DNA of 64,000 nucleotides, taken from the NCBI GenBank assembly GCA_004563405.1, contig SFTH01000015.1, forward strand, positions 4,820-68,819, read 5' to 3'. The position numbers and the translations under genes are program-made. How positions within the stretch are numbered: position 1 is the first letter of the stretch; every line of letters begins with the position of its first letter. Positions 60,763 through 64,000 of this stretch are shown here, one piece after another. Under the pieces are notes generated by a model that made no database searches, was not told the DNA's origin, and saw only the letters and a list, made by a program, of their open reading frames with translations. The stretch comes from a bacterium (GTDB lineage: Bacteria > Bacillota > Clostridia > Christensenellales > Aristaeellaceae).

Positions 60763-62166
60763 TTACCAGTTCAGATACTCCGGCCTGGTGTAGCCCGCGC
60801 CGCTGGGTTCGCTGTCGATCATCGTGAGCAGCGCATCCCTGCAGCCCTGCACCATGGTGCTCTGATCCTCGGGGGCGCGATCCACCATCTGCGCAGCGGC
60901 GCTGGTGTAGAACCACAGCCCCTCGCCTGCCTGCAGGCCCTCGCCCGATTCGTCCATCAGGGAGGCTACGTCCAGGCCGAGCTCCGCGAGCTGATCCTGA
61001 TCGTAGAACACCCACTTCTCCTCCGGCAGCGCGTTCTCCCACTTGCAGGCTTCAACGCTTCCGTCCGCGGACTTGCCGCCGTTGTAGACCTCGATGGTGT
61101 AGGCGTGGATGTTCAGGCGGCCGTAGGCGTAGTCGATGAGCTCGGCGTTGGTGGGATAATCCTCGTAGGAGGACATGGAGTAGAATCCGCGGCCGGTGGT
61201 CTCCTGGAAGGCCGCCGCCATCTTCGCCGCCACTTCCCGCATGAAGGGAATCTCCTCGGAGTCCACGCTCTCGTCGTAGGCGCGATAGCACCAGGGATAG
61301 AGCACGCACTGAATACCGGTGTGCAGCGTGGCCAGCGCGTCGATCTCGTTGTTGAGCAGGAAGTTCTGCACGGCCCGAACCTCGGGTTCGCTGGCCGGTG
61401 CGCTGCCCGCGCGGCTCCACGCATTGGTGCCGACCACGCCCGTCTCCACAGTCTCGACGTCGAAGCGGTTCCACTGGTAGTCGAAGGTGCGGTTCATGTC
61501 GATGCCACTGTTGCGGGGATCGTCGCCCAGAACGCCGTTTTTGTCCCAGTCCGGGCTCTCCATGCCAAAGGCGGCCTGCGCTCTGCGGTCCGGCTGTGCG
61601 TCCGCCGTGCCGCGATAGAGGGTGGCGATGTAGCCGTCGCCGTCGATATCGGTGTAGGGATCGGAAAAGGGCGTGCCGTCGCCATTGAGATCCCGGGGCC
61701 GCAGATTCTGGCGGGTATTGTAGACGAAGGACTGCTCATAGCCGTCCGGATTGATGACAGGAACCACATACACGGTATAGTTATCCAGAATCTCCTGCAC
61801 GCGCGCGCTTCCGGATTCGGTCGCCAGCCACCAGGCGAAGTACATCGCGCTGGATGCAGATTCCCGCTCGCCGCCGTGGATGTTGGCCAGCACCGCAATG
61901 CCCGTCTTTTCCTCCCCGGGAACCTCCGGATTGGTCAGCTCCATGCACCAGAGCTTGCGCTCCTGATAGCTGGTTCCGATGGGATAGAGCCGCGCAATTT
62001 CGGGGTAGGCCGCCGCGATGGCCTCCAGCTGGCCCTCCAGCTCCGCATAGGTGTAGCGCGCGTCCCAGTCGATTTCAGGTGCCGCGCCGGTCTCCGCAGC
62101 CGCCGCGCCCAGCAGAAGGATCAGCGTCAACGCCAGGGAGAGGATGCGCCATGCAGGTTTCTTCAT
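60763..62166 (-). CDS. Secreted M14 zinc carboxypeptidase with acidic Ca2+-type loops
   Basis: M14 peptidases remove C-terminal residues from peptides, including wall peptides in the gamma-glutamyl branch. The 467-residue protein has a signal peptide (PAWRILSLALTLILLLGAAAAE). Zinc ligands are H and E in NIHGGERES and H in ATLHTGIQ; substrate residues include MNRTF (the DLNRNF-equivalent), and the catalytic glutamate is in HAYTIEVYN. Between NPDGY and MNRTF lies an insert with loops DLNGDGTPF, DIDGDGYI and DWDKNGVLG, resembling EF-hand/dockerin calcium loops. It is a single gene. Substrate is unknown. Confidence 0.9.
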   Translation of the reverse strand: MKKPAWRILSLALTLILLLGAAAAETGAAPEIDWDARYTYAELEGQLEAIAAAYPEIARLYPIGTSYQERKLWCMELTNPEVPGEEKTGIAVLANIHGGERESASSAMYFAWWLATESGSARVQEILDNYTVYVVPVINPDGYEQSFVYNTRQNLRPRDLNGDGTPFSDPYTDIDGDGYIATLYRGTADAQPDRRAQAAFGMESPDWDKNGVLGDDPRNSGIDMNRTFDYQWNRFDVETVETGVVGTNAWSRAGSAPASEPEVRAVQNFLLNNEIDALATLHTGIQCVLYPWCYRAYDESVDSEEIPFMREVAAKMAAAFQETTGRGFYSMSSYEDYPTNAELIDYAYGRLNIHAYTIEVYNGGKSADGSVEACKWENALPEEKWVFYDQDQLAELGLDVASLMDESGEGLQAGEGLWFYTSAAAQMVDRAPEDQSTMVQGCRDALLTMIDSEPSGAGYTRPEYLNW

Positions 62167-62527
62167 TACAATCGCCTCACATTTCTTTATCGATTTATCA
62201 CTTTACTCCATTGTCGTGATGATGCGATTTTAATCCCATCCACCCGCGCCGTCAAGAGGTTCTGCAAAACTTAATCCTCCCCGTTGCGCGCGGTGCGGCG
62301 TGCAGATGTGCGGTTCGCGACGCAGACGGCGCGCTTCCGCAGAATGATGCACCCCGCCTGCAGCGTGGCACTTCCGGCGGTCTGCGAATGAGATGGAATT
62401 GGCCTGCGCCTCTCCCCTTCGCGCGCCGCAATCCCGCAGGACGTTCACTTTTTCGCTTCCCAGGCCCGCGCGCTGGAACTTCCAGAGATTTCCTGCGTCT
62501 AATCCTACGAAAGAAAGGGTGATACCA
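62167..62527. other. Divergent intergenic region
   Basis: This 361-nt region separates the M14 gene (minus) from the chagasin-like/SH3b gene (plus). It should hold both promoters, but no hexamer pair stands out; TTGACG on the minus strand (62255-62250) is the best -35 candidate for the M14 gene. No gene or RNA family is recognised. Confidence 0.4.
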
Positions 62528-63349
62528 ATGAAACAATTGAAAATTCTGTTGGCAGCTCTGCTCTGCCTGTCCATGCTCTGCTCCTTCGGCCTCTGCGAAA
62601 GCGCCGCTGACGGCAACTGGTACGAGCTCTCCGGCGACGATACGGTGCTCACGGTGCGGCTGCCCGTCGAAGAGAATTCCGGCACAGGCTGGGACTACGA
62701 GATTTCCAACCCCGAGGCCTTTGATCTGCTCACCATGGAGACGGTGGACGGCGCCTGGGTCGCCAGCTTCGCCGGAACCTTTGAGGCGTTCGGGAATGTG
62801 ACGCTCTACCTCCGCCAGACCAGCTCCCGCACGGCCGCCTATGAAATTGATCTCTTCGTGATCGAGAACAACCAGCTCGAAATCGTCTATGCGGGCGACG
62901 CGGTTGACATGCAGGTGCGCACCACCGGAGACGCGAATATCCGCTCCAATCCCCAGCTGGATGCCGACATTCTGGGCAGCGTAGACAAGGACACCATCTG
63001 TGCCTATCTGGACGAATTCAGCACCGACAGCCGCGGCGTGGACTGGTACTGGATTTACATCGACGGCATCAGCGGCTGGATCTCCTCCCGCTACGCAACG
63101 CTTGAAACCGCAGAATACGAAACGACTGTGGAGAATCCCACTGCCCGGATCGTCGAGGTCACCGGGGACAAGATCAATCTTCGGAGCGAACCCAGCCTGA
63201 AGGGTGCGATTCTGGACATTCTCTCCAACGGCGACACCCTCACCTATCTCAACGACACCGCGACGGACGAGCGCGGCGTGAACTGGTATTACGTCCGTGC
63301 CGACGGCGGCGCAGGCTGGGTCTCCTCCCGCTACGCGCAGCTGCGCTGA
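62528..63349 (+). CDS. Secreted chagasin-like inhibitor domain with two SH3b domains
   Basis: The 273-residue product has a signal peptide (KQLKILLAALLCLSMLCSFGLC, possibly lipoprotein-like with the cysteine). Residues about 30-115 look like a chagasin/I42 cysteine-protease inhibitor domain: NSGTGWDYEI matches the NPTTGY-type loop, and FGNVTLYLRQTS the R-containing last strand. Two bacterial SH3 domains follow (ANIRSNPQLDADILGSV...GWISSRYA and INLRSEPSLKGAILDIL...GWVSSRYAQL), which usually bind peptidoglycan. AAAGGGTG lies 6 nt before the ATG. It may hold an inhibitor at the wall (inference). A terminator follows. Confidence 0.82.
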   Translation: MKQLKILLAALLCLSMLCSFGLCESAADGNWYELSGDDTVLTVRLPVEENSGTGWDYEISNPEAFDLLTMETVDGAWVASFAGTFEAFGNVTLYLRQTSSRTAAYEIDLFVIENNQLEIVYAGDAVDMQVRTTGDANIRSNPQLDADILGSVDKDTICAYLDEFSTDSRGVDWYWIYIDGISGWISSRYATLETAEYETTVENPTARIVEVTGDKINLRSEPSLKGAILDILSNGDTLTYLNDTATDERGVNWYYVRADGGAGWVSSRYAQLR

Positions 63350-63380
63350 ACCTTCCGTTCATAGACAGCATCTGTCAAAT

Positions 63381-63428
63381 GAGAAGCGCCATGCATCCGT
63401 GTGAAATGCATGGCGCTTCTCTTGCTTC
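63381..63428 (+). terminator. Terminator after the SH3b gene
   Basis: A perfect 16-bp stem, 63381-63396 with 63406-63421, is followed by TTGCTTC. Confidence 0.75.
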
Positions 63429-63461
63429 AACGACAGAGGCGCGCTCCGTCGCCGGTCGGCC

Positions 63462-63776
63462 TCAGGCTCTGTACCGCGCAAGAATACGATGATACGCGAG
63501 CGCGAGCACCGGGACTCCGACCAGTCAGTTGCCGGCAACCAGGGCGGTTGCAAGCGCTTCGCTCCAGAAACCAAGGATCGCCGACGCCCAAAAGGGCAGC
63601 GAAAATGCGAGCCACATTCGCCCGTTGGCGCGGTTATAGGCGGGAACGTCCGCAATTTGCGCCTCTTCAACGGTCGAGCCCGACCAAAACCACATGGGCT
63701 TTTTGCGTCTCCACGCATAGACGCCCAGCAGGGTAAAACCTGCGCCGCACCTGCCCGCAATGGCAAACCAAATCAC
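63462..63776 (-). pseudogene. Small two-helix membrane protein gene interrupted by in-frame TGA
   Basis: From a GTG at 63776 the frame encodes a small membrane protein: helix IWFAIAGRCGAGFTLLGVYAW, then RRKKPMWFWSGSTVEEAQIADVPAYNRANGRMW and a second helix. A TGA at 63527-63525 stops it after 83 residues, but the same frame continues with LVGVPVLALAYHRILARYRA and a second TGA at 63464-63462. That tail, with its helix and final Y.RI...YR, looks like the native end of a small clostridial membrane-protein family I know only as hypothetical. The TGA would be one base from TGG (Trp). Either a nonsense mutation or a naturally short protein; the former is favoured. Confidence 0.55.
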
Positions 63777-63828
63777 ATTCTCCGCCGTCCTTCCTTCTGC
63801 GTCCCGACTCCGATCAGCGCGCAATTGC

Positions 63829-63860
63829 AAAAGGGCGCGAACCCAAACGGATTCGCGCCC
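63829..63860 (-). terminator. Intrinsic terminator of tuf
   Basis: GGGCGCGAA (63833-63841) pairs perfectly with TTCGCGCCC (63852-63860); the minus strand then reads TTTTGC. It lies 13 nt after the tuf stop. Confidence 0.87.
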
Positions 63861-63873
63861 CGTGCATCTGGAA

Positions 63874-64000
63874 TTATTCGCAGATCTTGGTGACAACGCC
63901 AGAACCAACCGTGCGGCCGCCTTCACGGATAGCGAAGCGCAGACCTTCCTCGCACGCGATGGGCGTGATCAGGGTGATCTCCATGTCGATGTTGTCGCCA
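63874..64000 (-). CDS. tuf: Elongation factor Tu, C-terminal end (partial)
   Basis: EF-Tu delivers aminoacyl-tRNA to the ribosome. Only the last 42 residues are in the window: GDNIDMEITLITPIACEEGL then RFAIREGGRTVGSGVVTKI-CE, the near-invariant end of domain 3. The gene continues past the right edge. A terminator follows its stop. Confidence 0.97.
   Translation of the reverse strand, partial: GDNIDMEITLITPIACEEGLRFAIREGGRTVGSGVVTKICE

Overview
The window is GC-rich chromosomal DNA from a low-abundance-of-mobile-DNA, Gram-positive-type Firmicute, most likely a gut-associated high-GC clostridium (Christensenellales or Oscillospirales-like; inference). The case rests on gene order: tilS-hpt-ftsH, the CIRCE-controlled hrcA-grpE-dnaK-dnaJ-prmA-rsmE-mtaB set followed by rpsU, rpmE-DUF1385-prmC-prfA-tsaC, and murB-whiA-crh-like. 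Starts often use GTG or TTG behind strong GGAGG-type ribosome sites, promoters are TTGACA/TATAAT-like and often carry an extended TGn -10, and no LPS or outer-membrane genes are present. No prophage, IS element, CRISPR array, rRNA or tRNA gene was seen.

Layout. 1-7.2 kb (+): end of tilS, hpt, ftsH, a repeat-bearing intergenic region, a VanW-type wall protein, ridA and an unusual PRPP synthetase. 7.4-16.2 kb (-): glnS and a CapA-type protein, then a five-gene membrane biotin decarboxylase operon (MmdA-like carboxyltransferase, gamma, biotin carrier, beta, OadA-like carboxyltransferase). 16.5-20.3 kb (+): two membrane-anchored proteins of unknown function (one with two putative zinc knuckles) and a DacF-type D,D-carboxypeptidase. 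20.5-32.9 kb (-): Rho with a long repetitive insertion, a methyltransferase, rpsU, and the heat-shock/translation operon. 33.0-37.4 kb (+): rpmE, a degenerate DUF1385 gene, prmC, prfA, tsaC. 37.5-42.2 kb (-): GrpB-like protein and a MarR-heterodimeric ABC exporter operon. 42.3-48.8 kb (+): small secreted protein, mtlD-like/M42/GNAT/hydrolase operon, Mn2+ (yybP-ykoY) riboswitch with a CaCA exchanger, DegV. 48.8-49.1 kb: a run of seven hairpins between convergent genes. 49.2-56.9 kb: MATE exporter (-), then miaA, ROK kinase, metallophosphoesterase, a probable 6S RNA, ParB/Noc-like protein, MarR-MATE pair (+). 56.9-62.2 kb (-): Crh-like protein, whiA, murB, MBOAT acyltransferase, secreted M14 carboxypeptidase. 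62.5-64 kb: a secreted chagasin-like/SH3b protein (+), a broken small membrane-protein gene (-) and the 3' end of tuf (-).

How it fits together. Much of the window serves translation: tRNA modification (TilS, MiaA, MtaB, with TsaC supplying the t6A precursor that MtaB later thiomethylates), GlnS, release factor 1 with its methylase PrmC, L11 methylase PrmA, 16S methylase RsmE, S21, L31 and EF-Tu. A second theme is the envelope (FtsH, VanW protein, DacF, MurB, MBOAT, SH3b proteins, multidrug exporters). The metabolic highlight is the sodium-pump decarboxylase operon, which holds both the CoA-ester and the oxo-acid carboxyltransferase and so may transfer carboxyl groups between the two pools as well as pump Na+.
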